A DNA stretch of 60,510 bases from Saccharicrinis sp. (GCA_024635585.1 JAGXIP010000108.1:1-60510); one strand, 5' to 3'; positions 18,858-27,837 are shown, numbered from the stretch's first letter. Numbers and translations: made by a program. Notes: generated by a model not told the origin, from the letters alone.

Positions 18858-19681
18858 TGCTTTGTATCCTCCTCTATTTGTTTTTGCTGTTCCTGGTAAA
18901 TATTTTCCACCACCTCTACATAACTTAATCTGGAAAAATCGACACTTAGTTTCACCCTAATTTTATAAAAACTATCTCCCTCGGGATGCGCCACCTCTTC
19001 CACTGTACCTATCAAGATATCTTCTGGAAAAGTAGCCGAGAAGCCGCTGGTGATTACTTGATCGCCCAGATTTACATTGGCATGTTCGGGTATCTCATCC
19101 AAAATAGCATATAAAGTGGACTCGGTGTCCCAACTAACAGAACCAAAAAAATCGGACTCCTTTAACTTGGCCGATATTTTTAAGCGAGGATTCAGGATAG
19201 ACAGTACGGTGCTAAAATTATCGCTACACTTAATAACAATACCAACAACTCCTCTGCCAGATAAAACCCCCATATCGGGTTTAATACCGTCAAGTGTTCC
19301 CTTATTTAAGGTGATGTAGTTAAAATGTTTACCCACCGTATTGCTAATTACCTTGCACGACCGATATTTATATTGATGCGGGCTTGCACTATCACCTGTC
19401 ATCAAAAAATAATCTTTGGAATTTTTGAAAGAGGAAGGCATTTGGCTACGCAAAAAAGCGTTTTCGTTGGATAGTTCCCTGTTTACTTCCTTTAACGAAA
19501 AATATTGCTCCACATTGTTCATGGACTGAAAAAGACCCCCAGCCAATTTAGAAGAAGAACTTAAATAAATAGTACGCTGATCCTGATTGTAGCTAACGAC
19601 TAAAATAAAGGCAATCAACTCCAATAAAATAAACAGGAATGTAAAGTGGTGTTGTATTATAAACCTTAAAAAATTTCTCAT
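18854..19681 (-). CDS. mreC: Rod shape-determining protein MreC
   Basis: A 275-residue bitopic protein with one N-terminal membrane helix (residues about 12-30), a coiled-coil region around residues 55-80, and the periplasmic double-barrel domain, visible in YITLNKGTLDGIKPDMGVL, GRGVVGIV and GDQVITSGFSATFPEDILIGTV. It joins the MreB cytoskeleton to wall enzymes. It lies 173 bases after mreB with a terminator-like hairpin between, so its transcription may be partly separate. Confidence 0.95.
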   Translation of the reverse strand: MRNFLRFIIQHHFTFLFILLELIAFILVVSYNQDQRTIYLSSSSKLAGGLFQSMNNVEQYFSLKEVNRELSNENAFLRSQMPSSFKNSKDYFLMTGDSASPHQYKYRSCKVISNTVGKHFNYITLNKGTLDGIKPDMGVLSGRGVVGIVIKCSDNFSTVLSILNPRLKISAKLKESDFFGSVSWDTESTLYAILDEIPEHANVNLGDQVITSGFSATFPEDILIGTVEEVAHPEGDSFYKIRVKLSVDFSRLSYVEVVENIYQEQQKQIEEDTKQ

Positions 19682-19780
19682 TCAATTGTTGTGTTATCCT
19701 ATTTCCTTGAGAATAAGCCGTTGTTGCACTATACTTTAGATTATTTGAATAAACGCATCTGGTATGGTTGCCAGCGAAGG

Positions 19781-19825
19781 AGTAAAAAATATAAAACCCG
19801 GTTACGCTATCAGAAACCAGGTTTT
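19781..19825 (-). terminator. Terminator or attenuator between mreB and mreC
   Basis: On the minus strand AAAACCTGGTT and AACCGGGTTTT pair with one mismatch (plus-strand positions 19793-19825) and are followed by a T-rich tract (TTTTATATTTTTTAC). It lies 30 bases after the mreB stop. It would lower read-through from purH-mreB into mreC. Confidence 0.65.
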
Positions 19826-19854
19826 ATTATACTTCATAATTTCTGCATTTGTTA

Positions 19855-20877
19855 TTATCTCTTCAAAAACGAAAATTTATGTCGATTTTTCAAAGCTATT
19901 CCAGTTCCTCGCGCTACAGCGTGTAATGGAGCCTCGGCTATATGGAACGGTATGTTTATTTTGTCGGTCAAGCGTTTATCCAATCCTCTTAATAAGGCAC
20001 CTCCTCCAGCTAAATATATTCCACCGTTAACAATATCGGCATACAACTCAGGAGGAGTTTGTTCAAGTGCACTTAAAATAGCGGTTTCTATTTTAGAGAT
20101 AGATTTTTCCAAACAGTGCGAAATTTCCTGATACGAAACAGGAACTTCAATGGGCAAAGCCGTCATTTGGTTTGGCCCCTGAACGATATAATCAGTTGGT
20201 GGATTCTCCAACTCGGGCAATGCTGAACCTACGTGTATCTTAATTTGTTCTGCAGTGCGCTCTCCCACTTTAATATTATGTTGACGGCGCATATATTCAA
20301 CAATATCCGCAGTTAAATCATCACCCGCAATGCGAATAGACTTATTGGTTACAATTCCGCCAAGAGATATCACAGCAATTTCGGTTGTTCCACCACCTAT
20401 GTCCACCACCATACTTCCTTGTGGAGCTTCCACATCAAGACCAATACCCAATGCTGCGGCCATAGGTTCATAAATCATATATACCTCACGTCCACCGGCA
20501 TGCTCGGCTGAGTCGCGTACAGCACGTATTTCTACCTCGGTACTACCCGATGGAATACAAATAACCATGGTAAGCGAAGGCGTAAACCAACGTTGCTTGG
20601 TATTGATCATTTTAATCATACCCCTTATCATCTGCTCGGCAGCATTAAAGTCGGCAATTACACCATCGCGTAGCGGACGTATGGTATAAATATTATCGTG
20701 GGTTTTACCGTGCATTTGGCGCGCCCTTTCACCAATAGCCATCAGCTTGTCGGTACGACGATCGAGAGCCACAATTGAGGGTTCGTCAACCACCACTTTA
20801 TCATTGTGTATGATAATGGTATTGGCTGTTCCAAGGTCGATGGCAATTTCCTGAGATAGAAATGAAAATAATCCCAT
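19855..20877 (-). CDS. mreB: Rod shape-determining protein MreB
   Basis: The actin-like cytoskeletal protein that guides lateral wall synthesis, 340 residues. The phosphate-binding motif DLGTANTIIIH is near the N terminus, MVVDIGGGTTEIAVISLGG marks the second phosphate loop, and YLAGGGALLRGL the adenosine loop. Normal length. It follows purH by 15 bases on the same strand, so the two are probably co-transcribed. Confidence 0.97.
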   Translation of the reverse strand: MGLFSFLSQEIAIDLGTANTIIIHNDKVVVDEPSIVALDRRTDKLMAIGERARQMHGKTHDNIYTIRPLRDGVIADFNAAEQMIRGMIKMINTKQRWFTPSLTMVICIPSGSTEVEIRAVRDSAEHAGGREVYMIYEPMAAALGIGLDVEAPQGSMVVDIGGGTTEIAVISLGGIVTNKSIRIAGDDLTADIVEYMRRQHNIKVGERTAEQIKIHVGSALPELENPPTDYIVQGPNQMTALPIEVPVSYQEISHCLEKSISKIETAILSALEQTPPELYADIVNGGIYLAGGGALLRGLDKRLTDKINIPFHIAEAPLHAVARGTGIALKNRHKFSFLKR

Positions 20878-20892
20878 GGGACTTATATTTTT

Positions 20893-22416
20893 TTAATGTT
20901 TGAAATGTCTAATACCTGTTAATACCATTTTCATTCCATTTTGGTTACAATAATCAACCGAATCTTGATCTTTTATTGAACCACCCGGCTGAATAACTGC
21001 CGAAATGCCATCAAAATGGGCAATTTCAACACAATCGGGGAAAGGAAAAAATGCGTCGCTTGCCATTACTGCGCCTTCCAAATTAAAATTAAAAGTTTTG
21101 GCTTTGGCAATAGCTTGGTTCAAGGCATCCACGCGCGATGTTTGGCCTACGCCGCTGGCAACCAATTGTTTATTTTTGGCTAAAACAATAGCGTTCGATT
21201 TGGTATGTTTTACCAATTTGTTGGCAAACAACAAATCTTCTACCTCATCGGCATTGGGCTCTAAGGTGGTAACAGTTTTTAAATCGTCGGCTGTTTCAGT
21301 TTTTAAATCCTTTTGCTGCGACAAAACCCCATTTAACAAAGTACGATTTAAAACCGTTGGCATTTTGCTCGCATTAAGCACCAAAATAATCCTGTTCTTC
21401 TTTGATTTCAAAATATCTAAAGCCTCTTTATTATAGGAAGGAGCAATAATTACTTCAAAAAATATTTTGTTAATTTCTTCGGCTGTGGCTAAGTCTATCT
21501 CCTTATTGGATATCAAGATGCCACCAAACGCCGATACGGGATCGGCAGCAAGTGCATCGTTCCAAGCTTCAGTAAGGTTTTCTCTCGAGGCCAAGCCGCA
21601 AGCGTTATTGTGCTTTAAAATTGCAAATGTGGTTTCGTCAAAATCGCCAATCAGATTAATTGCGGCATCAATATCCAATAGGTTGTTGTACGAAATCTCC
21701 TTTCCATGTATTTGCTCGAACACTTCATCCAAATTTCCGTAAAACTTACCTTGCTGATGAGGGTTTTCACCGTAACGTAAAATTTTGGTATTATCGTGGC
21801 TGATGCGTAGAGCATTGCCCTGATCATTATCAAAGTAATTAAAAATAGCACTATCGTAGTGCGAAGAAACAGCAAAAGCCGCTTTGGCAAATGTTTTTCT
21901 GTCAGCAAGGGTGGTTGCTCCATCACACTCAGTAAGAACTTTATATAAATCGCCATATTGCGCCTGGCTGGGAACAATAACCACATCTTTAAAATTCTTA
22001 GCTGCTGCACGTATCAAGGAGATGCCACCAATATCTATTTTCTCGATAATATCTTGCTCCGCGGCACCAGAAGCTACAGTCGCTTCAAAAGGATACAAAT
22101 CAACAATAACCAAATCGAACTCCGGTATAGCAAATTCTTGCAACTGCTGCTTGTCCGAATCATTTTCTCGACGTGCTAAAATACCACCAAAAACTTTAGG
22201 GTGAAGCGTTTTTACACGACCTCCCAGTATAGAGGGATATCCCGTAATATCTTCAACGGCAGTAACTTTAACACCTAAATCTTCAATGAATTTTTGGGTT
22301 CCTCCTGTGCTGTATAACTTAACATCAAGTTTGTTTAATGTCTTGATTATTTCGTCTAATCCTTCTTTATGGAAAACCGAAATAAGTGCTGATTTAATTT
22401 TTTTTGAGCTAATCAT
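20893..22416 (-). CDS. purH: Bifunctional AICAR transformylase / IMP cyclohydrolase PurH
   Basis: Catalyses the last two steps of IMP synthesis: formylation of AICAR by 10-formyl-THF and ring closure. The IMP cyclohydrolase (MGS-like) domain is at residues 1-145, with SVFHKEGL, YSTGGTQKFIEDL and RVKTLHPKVFGGIL. The transformylase domain follows, with LRYGENPHQQG, LKHNNACGLAS and ASDAFFPFPDCVE. The length is 507 residues. The purH-mreB neighbourhood is often seen in Bacteroidota. A matching promoter lies about 130 bases upstream (22546-22575). Confidence 0.97.
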   Translation of the reverse strand: MISSKKIKSALISVFHKEGLDEIIKTLNKLDVKLYSTGGTQKFIEDLGVKVTAVEDITGYPSILGGRVKTLHPKVFGGILARRENDSDKQQLQEFAIPEFDLVIVDLYPFEATVASGAAEQDIIEKIDIGGISLIRAAAKNFKDVVIVPSQAQYGDLYKVLTECDGATTLADRKTFAKAAFAVSSHYDSAIFNYFDNDQGNALRISHDNTKILRYGENPHQQGKFYGNLDEVFEQIHGKEISYNNLLDIDAAINLIGDFDETTFAILKHNNACGLASRENLTEAWNDALAADPVSAFGGILISNKEIDLATAEEINKIFFEVIIAPSYNKEALDILKSKKNRIILVLNASKMPTVLNRTLLNGVLSQQKDLKTETADDLKTVTTLEPNADEVEDLLFANKLVKHTKSNAIVLAKNKQLVASGVGQTSRVDALNQAIAKAKTFNFNLEGAVMASDAFFPFPDCVEIAHFDGISAVIQPGGSIKDQDSVDYCNQNGMKMVLTGIRHFKH

Positions 22417-22545
22417 CTATTTTATATTATTCTATTGTAAAAAATGAAGACCTTACAGACCTCTTTTCCAGCGTGAAAAATTACGGATTTTTTCTCGTTA
22501 TATGACTTGTGGCACAAATAAATATGAAAAAAATATTTACAAACG

Positions 22546-22575
22546 CAAAAATAAGAAAATTAGTCCAGCTACCAA
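22546..22575 (-). promoter_or_regulatory. Promoter of purH (minus strand)
   Basis: Read on the minus strand, TTG (22573-22575) is followed after exactly 19 bases by TATTTTTG (22546-22553), a full match to the Bacteroidota -33/-7 pattern. The predicted start near 22538 gives a purH leader of about 120 bases. It lies upstream of the divergent thioredoxin start at 22701. Confidence 0.6.
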
Positions 22576-22700
22576 GGTTTTGTTTTTTTGTTTTTAGCGT
22601 TTTTATTGGGGTAATCAAAGAGAATCGTATTATTTGTTTTTTTATACCTAACATTGATGAACTATTCATAAATCGGAATGTTGTTTCCTATAAAAAAGAA

Positions 22701-23141
22701 ATGAGAAATATTTTATTGGTAGTACTATTTGCACTCATGAATTTAAGTGCAACATTTGCACAAAACTGGCAAACAGATTTTACAACCGCTAAGGAAATAG
22801 CTAGCCAAGAAAACAAACCCATAGTGTTGGTATTTCAAGGTTCGGATTGGTGTGCTCCCTGCATTAAATTAGACCTTGAAATTTGGAGTACGGACACTTT
22901 TAAGGCATACGCCAAAGATAACTATGTAATGTTACAAGCTGATTTTCCACGAAAAAAGAAAAACGCCCTGTCGGAAACACAATCCAAAGCAAATGCTAAG
23001 TTGGCCGAAACCTACAACCAAGAAGGTATGTTTCCGTTGGTAGTTATCTTGGACAAAAAGGGAAATGTGCTTGGTAAAACAAGCTACAAAAAAACTACCC
23101 CCAAAGATTACATTGAAGAAATAAACAAATTTATTAAATAA
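22701..23141 (+). CDS. Periplasmic thioredoxin-like protein
   Basis: A 146-residue thioredoxin-fold protein with a signal peptide (residues 1-20, ending LSATFAQ) and a redox-active C51-A-P-C54 in GSDWCAPCIKLD. It belongs to the thioredoxin_7/DUF255-like group of secreted thiol-disulfide proteins. The ATG at 22701 was chosen because the signal peptide follows directly; an in-frame extension to 22509 adds 64 residues without support. It opens a tight four-gene run: apbE starts one base after its stop. Its likely role is to keep cysteines of a partner protein reduced in the periplasm. Confidence 0.88.
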   Translation: MRNILLVVLFALMNLSATFAQNWQTDFTTAKEIASQENKPIVLVFQGSDWCAPCIKLDLEIWSTDTFKAYAKDNYVMLQADFPRKKKNALSETQSKANAKLAETYNQEGMFPLVVILDKKGNVLGKTSYKKTTPKDYIEEINKFIK

Positions 23142-23142
23142 C

Positions 23143-24123
23143 TTGAAATTACTATTCACATTAACCATCCTGTTGCTTTCGATGGTTTGTTGGGCGCAAC
23201 AACCCTACAAACATACGCTCAAATTAATGGGCAGCCGTTTTGAAATTACTATTGTAGCTGAGGATTCACTCGATGCCAATAAAAATATAGATTTGGCTAT
23301 TGCGGAGATTACCCGGATAGAGAAATTAATTTCTTCGTGGGATGCAAACTCTCAAACATCACTAATTAATGAAAATGCCGGCATCAAACCAATAAAGGTT
23401 GATTCCGAACTTTTTAACTTGATAGAACGCGCCTTAGGAATTTCAAAGTTAACAGATGGTGCTTTTGATATCAGCTATGCGTCAATGGACAGTATCTGGA
23501 AATTTGACGGAAGTATGACCGAAATGCCAACCGACGAAGAAATAAACAACTCTGTAGCCAAAGTAGGCTATGAAAATATCGTGTTAGATAAACTTAACCA
23601 TACTGTTTTTCTTCGTATTAAAGGGATGAAAATTGGCTTTGGTGCTATTGGAAAAGGCTATGCCGCAGACAAGGCAAAAGATTTACTCATCTCAAAAGGA
23701 GTTACCTCCGGTATCATCAATGCATCAGGAGATATGGCCGTTTGGGGCAAGCAACCCAACGGTAGTGAGTGGAAAGTTGCCATTATCAACCCACTCAACA
23801 AAAATAAGGTTTTCGCCTTATTGCCTATAACCAACGGCGCAGTGGTAACTTCGGGCAATTACGAAAAATATGTAAATTTTAAGGGCAAAAGATATACGCA
23901 TATCATCGACCCACGCACGGGTTATCCTTCGAGCGGAATTATAAGCGTAACGGTATTCGCTCCCGAAGCCGAACTTGCCGATGCACTGGCCACTTCTGTA
24001 TTTGTAATGGGTAAAGAGGCAGGTCTGCACCGCATCAATCAACTACCTAAAATAGAATGTATTATTATTGACGACAACGGTAATATCACCAAATCAGATA
24101 ACATAAAGATTGATAAATTATGA
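23143..24123 (+). CDS. apbE: FAD:protein FMN transferase ApbE
   Basis: Attaches FMN from FAD to Ser/Thr of target proteins outside the cytoplasm, with Mg2+. The 326-residue sequence has a signal peptide (residues 1-18, ending CWAQ), the N-terminal MGSRFEITIV, the FAD-binding IGKGYAADKA and GIINASGDMAVWG, and the metal-binding HIIDPRTGYPS at residues 253-263. The start is a TTG one base after the thioredoxin stop; the only early in-frame ATG (codon 14) would delete the signal peptide, so TTG is preferred. The stop overlaps the next gene by four bases. No NqrC, RnfG or FMN_bind-type target is in the window, so its substrate is open. Confidence 0.93.
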   Translation: MKLLFTLTILLLSMVCWAQQPYKHTLKLMGSRFEITIVAEDSLDANKNIDLAIAEITRIEKLISSWDANSQTSLINENAGIKPIKVDSELFNLIERALGISKLTDGAFDISYASMDSIWKFDGSMTEMPTDEEINNSVAKVGYENIVLDKLNHTVFLRIKGMKIGFGAIGKGYAADKAKDLLISKGVTSGIINASGDMAVWGKQPNGSEWKVAIINPLNKNKVFALLPITNGAVVTSGNYEKYVNFKGKRYTHIIDPRTGYPSSGIISVTVFAPEAELADALATSVFVMGKEAGLHRINQLPKIECIIIDDNGNITKSDNIKIDKL

Positions 24124-24332
24124 TACGAAAAGCTTTAGCATTGTGCCTTATGGCTGGCTTTTTTAGCAGCTGCGCTGTGGTAAAAGAGTATGAAAAAGTA
24201 AACATCAACGACCCCGACATGGCTCTTGCGGAAAAGAAATGCGACCGAAACCTCAGTACCATGCATTCGTACCGAGAGGCTGCTGTGGGTGCCAACGGCG
24301 GAAAAACTGGAGGTGGCTGCGGCTGTAATTAA
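24120..24332 (+). CDS. DUF4266 small lipoprotein with CxC tail
   Basis: A 70-residue predicted lipoprotein, with a lipobox FSSC at Cys18, then VKEYEKVNINDPDM, a histidine in MHSYREAAVG and a glycine-rich tail GGKTGGGCGCN that ends the protein. These features match DUF4266, a family of unknown function that is typically encoded next to DUF3570 and ApbE genes. The terminal C-x-C-Asn is eye-catching: it could bind a metal, take part in thiol exchange with the co-encoded thioredoxin, or be modified. It overlaps the apbE stop by ATGA. Confidence 0.88.
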   Translation: MIRKALALCLMAGFFSSCAVVKEYEKVNINDPDMALAEKKCDRNLSTMHSYREAAVGANGGKTGGGCGCN

Positions 24333-24352
24333 CAATGTACCTATACTCATTT

Positions 24353-24440
24353 GCAACTCATGAAACGAGTCATGACGGCACCCTCTCAGAAAGGGGAGTG
24401 ATTGTAACGGCGAGTTCCTGATGGCAAACGAAATCAATTA
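24353..24440 (-). repeat. Interspersed repeat, copy 2 (inverted)
   Basis: Read on the minus strand this gives TTGATTTCGTTTGCCATC, then AACTCGCCGTTACAATC, CCCCTTTCTGAGAGG and ACTCGTTTCATGAG, the same order of blocks as copy 3 at 43416-43545. It lies between the DUF4266 and DUF3570 genes and contains the ATG at 24421, which is why the later ATG at 24448 is preferred for DUF3570. Confidence 0.6.
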
Positions 24441-24447
24441 TAAACAT

Positions 24448-25767
24448 ATGAAAAATTTAAAATGTATTTTATCCACTATTCTCCTGCTTGCTTCGTTTAC
24501 GGGTTTTGCACAACAAACCAACGACACTACCCTGATTTATAAAAAGCGAGTGCTCGAATCCACCGAAGTGGACTTTTTAACAAGTTATTATAATCAGGAT
24601 GGCGATAATGCAGCTGTTAGTGGTGGTATTGGCACCGAAGAACTACAAGATATAACAGGAACATTTGTGATATCTATTCCTTTAAATGATGATGATGTTT
24701 TAACTATCGATGCCGGTGTGTCGGCCTATACATCTGCCTCATCCAGCAACATTAACCCATTTGACGATGGACGGGCAGATCCTTTCCAGGCCTCTTCGGG
24801 TGCTTCTAGCAGCGATGTATGGACAAATTTTACAGGAAGCTATAGCCATAGTTCCGACGACCGCAATACTATTTGGTCAGGGAAAATTTCTGTATCATCG
24901 GAGTTTGATTATGTTTCGGTAGGTGTTGGAGGTTCATATAGCAAGTTATTCAATGAAAAAAACACCGAAATAAGTATCCACGCCAATGTGTATCTCGATA
25001 CTTGGCATGCTATTTACCCTTATGAATTACGACCATTCGCCGATGGTGGCAACGGATTGAACAATGCCTTATTTTCAAAAAACATCTCCGGCAATAGCAA
25101 TTACAATCCTAGTTTCAATGAATTTAACAGTGAGGGCCGCAACTCTTATTCATTGGGCTTTGGTTTTTCTCAAATATTGCATAAAAACATACAAGGATCC
25201 TTACTATTGGATTTTGTTAAGCAACAAGGTTTATTATCCACACCATTTCAACGGGTATATTTTAAGGATGTGGAGGATTCTTTTATCGAAGACTTTCAAC
25301 TCGCCGATAATGTGGAGCAATTACCCGATAGCAGGTTTAAAGTTGCTGTGGGTGGCAGATTGAACGCCTACTTAAACGAAACTTTTGTACTGCGTACTTT
25401 TTATCGTTACTATTACGATGATTGGGGAATTACTTCGCACACGGCCAGCCTTGAAGTGCCCATTAAAATAACAAGTAAGTTTACCTTATATCCTTCGTTC
25501 AGATTTTATAATCAAACGGCGGCCGATTATTTTAATCCCTACCAAGAAGCTTTATCAACGGATGAATTTTACACCTCCGACTATGACCTTTCTGAATATT
25601 CGGCAAATCAATTTGGTTTCGGCGTTTCTTACACCGACATTTTTACCAAAACTCATATCTGGAAATTTGGGCTAAAAAGCATTGATTTAAAATTTTATCA
25701 ATATGACCGAAATACTACTTTTAGTTCAAATATTATTACTGCAGGGTTTAAGTTTGTGTTAGATTGA
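24448..25767 (+). CDS. DUF3570 predicted outer-membrane beta-barrel
   Basis: A 439-residue protein with a signal peptide (ending TGFAQQ at about residue 20) and alternating hydrophobic/hydrophilic strands that end in FKFVLD, typical of an outer-membrane barrel. DUF3570 has no function known to me. After an acidic N-terminal part comes DPFQASSGASSSDVW, in which S117-G-A-S120 resembles the S/T-G-A-T/S core that ApbE enzymes flavinylate, although the upstream Asp is six residues away and not three. The gene closes the thioredoxin-ApbE-DUF4266 run but is 115 bases downstream, with an inverted repeat element between. Confidence 0.88.
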   Translation: MKNLKCILSTILLLASFTGFAQQTNDTTLIYKKRVLESTEVDFLTSYYNQDGDNAAVSGGIGTEELQDITGTFVISIPLNDDDVLTIDAGVSAYTSASSSNINPFDDGRADPFQASSGASSSDVWTNFTGSYSHSSDDRNTIWSGKISVSSEFDYVSVGVGGSYSKLFNEKNTEISIHANVYLDTWHAIYPYELRPFADGGNGLNNALFSKNISGNSNYNPSFNEFNSEGRNSYSLGFGFSQILHKNIQGSLLLDFVKQQGLLSTPFQRVYFKDVEDSFIEDFQLADNVEQLPDSRFKVAVGGRLNAYLNETFVLRTFYRYYYDDWGITSHTASLEVPIKITSKFTLYPSFRFYNQTAADYFNPYQEALSTDEFYTSDYDLSEYSANQFGFGVSYTDIFTKTHIWKFGLKSIDLKFYQYDRNTTFSSNIITAGFKFVLD

Positions 25768-25780
25768 ATACTTTTGCAAC

Positions 25781-27589
25781 ATGTCCATAGCTAAAGCAAA
25801 AGAGATACTCAAAAACGTTTTTGGTTACCCTAACTTTCGTCCTACGCAACAAAAGGTGATTGAAGCGGTATTGCAAAAAACAGACTGTTTGGTACTTATG
25901 CCAACAGGTGGTGGAAAATCTATTTGTTTTCAGATACCCGCCTTGGTATTGCCCGGAGTAACTATTGTGGTGTCGCCGCTGATAGCGTTAATGAAAGATC
26001 AGGTAGAGTCATTAAAACTAAATGGAGTTGAAGCGGAGTTCCTGAACAGTTCACTAAGCGAAGAACAGCAGAACGATGTTGTTAAAAGAACGATGGATGG
26101 CCAAGTGAAGCTGTTGTATGTTTCGCCCGAAAAAATGAATTCGGAAAGCTTTTACTATACCTTGCAACAATGTACTGTAAGCCTTATTGCCATTGATGAA
26201 GCACATTGTATCTCGTCGTGGGGTCATGATTTTAGACCCGATTACAAAAAATTGGGCTACCTAAAAAAGCAATTTAAGGATGTGCCCATCATGGCACTCA
26301 CCGCCACTGCCGACCCACTCACACAAACCGACATTGTTGTTCAGCTAAAGCTGGATAAACCCATTATTTTTAAAGATTCATTTAGCCGACCCAATATTTT
26401 TATAGAGGTGCAGCCAGCTTATAAGCGAAAGGAAGCTATTCTTAGTTTTATTCAGCAAAGAGGCGATGAATCAGGAATTTTGTATTGCCTAAGTAAAAAG
26501 AACACCGAAGATTTATCGCGCTTTTTGAGAAATAACGGGGTGTCTTCGGGTTTTTATCATGCAGGCATGGATCCTATGATCCGTAACCGGGTTCAGAACG
26601 ATTTTATAAACGACAGGATAAAGGTGGTTTGTGCCACCATTGCTTTTGGCATGGGCATAGATAAATCGAATGTTCGTTGGGTGATACATCATAACATGCC
26701 AAAAAATATGGAGGGATATTACCAAGAGATAGGCCGAAGCGGACGCGATGGTATGCCAGCCCACGCCTTGCTTTTTTATGGCGTGCAGGATTATAATGTG
26801 TTGCTGGGCTTCAATGATCAATCAGAGCGTAAGGTTATTTTAAATGCACGCCTCGACAGAATGATGCATTTTGCCCAGTCGAACCATTGCAGGCGCAAGC
26901 TACTGCTTAATTATTTTGGCGAGTGGACGCAGGACGATTGCGGTGCCTGCGATAATTGCAAGGGTCAACCTGCCTTGTTCGACGGAACCTTATTGGCACA
27001 AAAAGCCCTGTCGGCAGTTTATCGCTTGCAAGGTAAATTGCCGGGCGAATTATTGCCACAGGTACTTACAGGCAATAAAACCCCAGATGTAATAGCCGGA
27101 AAGTTTGATGCCATTAAAACCTTTGGCGTGGGAGCCGACGTGTCAATTGATGATTGGCAACGTATAGTGAACCAACTGGTAAGTTTAGGCTATTTAAAAG
27201 TAGAATATCAGTTGGGTAGCATTTTAGCGCTGACACCTTTGAGCCAGAAAGTACTTTTCGAAGGTGAGCGTGTAATGCTCCATCGCTTAGACGAAAAAAT
27301 AAAAAGGGCCAAGAAACCTGCACCCAAGAAACGGGCTGCCGCCTCCACAAACTTCCGTCAAGAAACAGGCTTATTTGAGCGTTTGCGTCAACTTAGACGC
27401 ACCATGGCCGTTGCGCAGGGTGTGCCCCCTTATATTTTGTTTTCGGATGCCACACTTACCGAAATGGTAGCGCACCGCCCCACTAATGAGCGCGAAATGA
27501 AAGAAATTTCGGGCGTGGGTAATACCAAATGGGAGCGTTACGGACAAGCATTCGTGAATGAAATTAAAGCTTTTGAAGGTGGATTTTGA
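25781..27589 (+). CDS. recQ: ATP-dependent DNA helicase RecQ
   Basis: A 3'-5' DNA helicase of 602 residues used in recombination and repair. The Walker A is PTGGGKS (K46), the DEAH box IDEAHCISSWGHDFRPDY (D139-H142), motif VI GRSGRDGMP. The zinc-binding region has the CRRKLLLNYFGE...CGACDNCKG arrangement. A winged-helix-like part follows, then a C-terminal HRDC domain ending EISGVGNTKWERYGQAF. It begins 13 bases after the DUF3570 stop, so it may be read from the same transcript, although no functional link is apparent. Confidence 0.97.
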   Translation: MSIAKAKEILKNVFGYPNFRPTQQKVIEAVLQKTDCLVLMPTGGGKSICFQIPALVLPGVTIVVSPLIALMKDQVESLKLNGVEAEFLNSSLSEEQQNDVVKRTMDGQVKLLYVSPEKMNSESFYYTLQQCTVSLIAIDEAHCISSWGHDFRPDYKKLGYLKKQFKDVPIMALTATADPLTQTDIVVQLKLDKPIIFKDSFSRPNIFIEVQPAYKRKEAILSFIQQRGDESGILYCLSKKNTEDLSRFLRNNGVSSGFYHAGMDPMIRNRVQNDFINDRIKVVCATIAFGMGIDKSNVRWVIHHNMPKNMEGYYQEIGRSGRDGMPAHALLFYGVQDYNVLLGFNDQSERKVILNARLDRMMHFAQSNHCRRKLLLNYFGEWTQDDCGACDNCKGQPALFDGTLLAQKALSAVYRLQGKLPGELLPQVLTGNKTPDVIAGKFDAIKTFGVGADVSIDDWQRIVNQLVSLGYLKVEYQLGSILALTPLSQKVLFEGERVMLHRLDEKIKRAKKPAPKKRAAASTNFRQETGLFERLRQLRRTMAVAQGVPPYILFSDATLTEMVAHRPTNEREMKEISGVGNTKWERYGQAFVNEIKAFEGGF

Positions 27590-27630
27590 AGCAACTTAGA
27601 AACAGATTTTGTTTATTACTCACTGACTCT

Positions 27631-27740
27631 GGGTATGCTGCGAATAGCCACCCCGTGAATAAATAAGTTGCTGTACAAAGGCGGGGAATTGTCGCTTGCT
27701 GCATTTTTCTATATAAGTGAAAAATATCCGCTGTAAAATT
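27631..27740 (+). repeat. Direct-repeat pair, first copies
   Basis: Contains GGTATGCTGCGAATAGCC (27632-) and GCGGGGAATTGTCGCTTGC (27681-). The first block recurs at 28064-28096 and the second at 27971-28033, with the order of the two blocks exchanged. Identity is roughly 75-85 percent by eye. Confidence 0.6.
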
Positions 27741-27807
27741 GCTTCTTTTTTGTTCATGAGGAGCTGCGAGAGGCACAGGATACAGCGGTTTTAAATCAAC
27801 GACGGCT

Positions 27808-27837
27808 CTTCCCCTTTTCTTTTTGGAAAAGGGGAAG
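27808..27837. repeat. REP-like perfect hairpin
   Basis: CTTCCCCTTTTC and GAAAAGGGGAAG form a perfect 12-bp stem around TTTTTG. It is followed by CCACAC-AACAA-GTGTGG. Similar CCCC-rich stems occur at 27955-27976 and 36657-36678. Confidence 0.7.

Noticed and set aside
19691-20131. 146-codon plus-strand frame over the mreB end
   Set aside because: Mostly antisense to conserved mreB and crosses its terminator.
22509-22700. 64-residue N-terminal extension of the thioredoxin-like protein
   Set aside because: The ATG at 22701 is followed by a normal signal peptide, and the extension overlaps the purH promoter region.
25769-25776. TACTTTTG as a promoter for recQ
   Set aside because: It ends only four bases before the recQ ATG, so the start would fall inside the coding region, and there is no -33 TTG at proper spacing.
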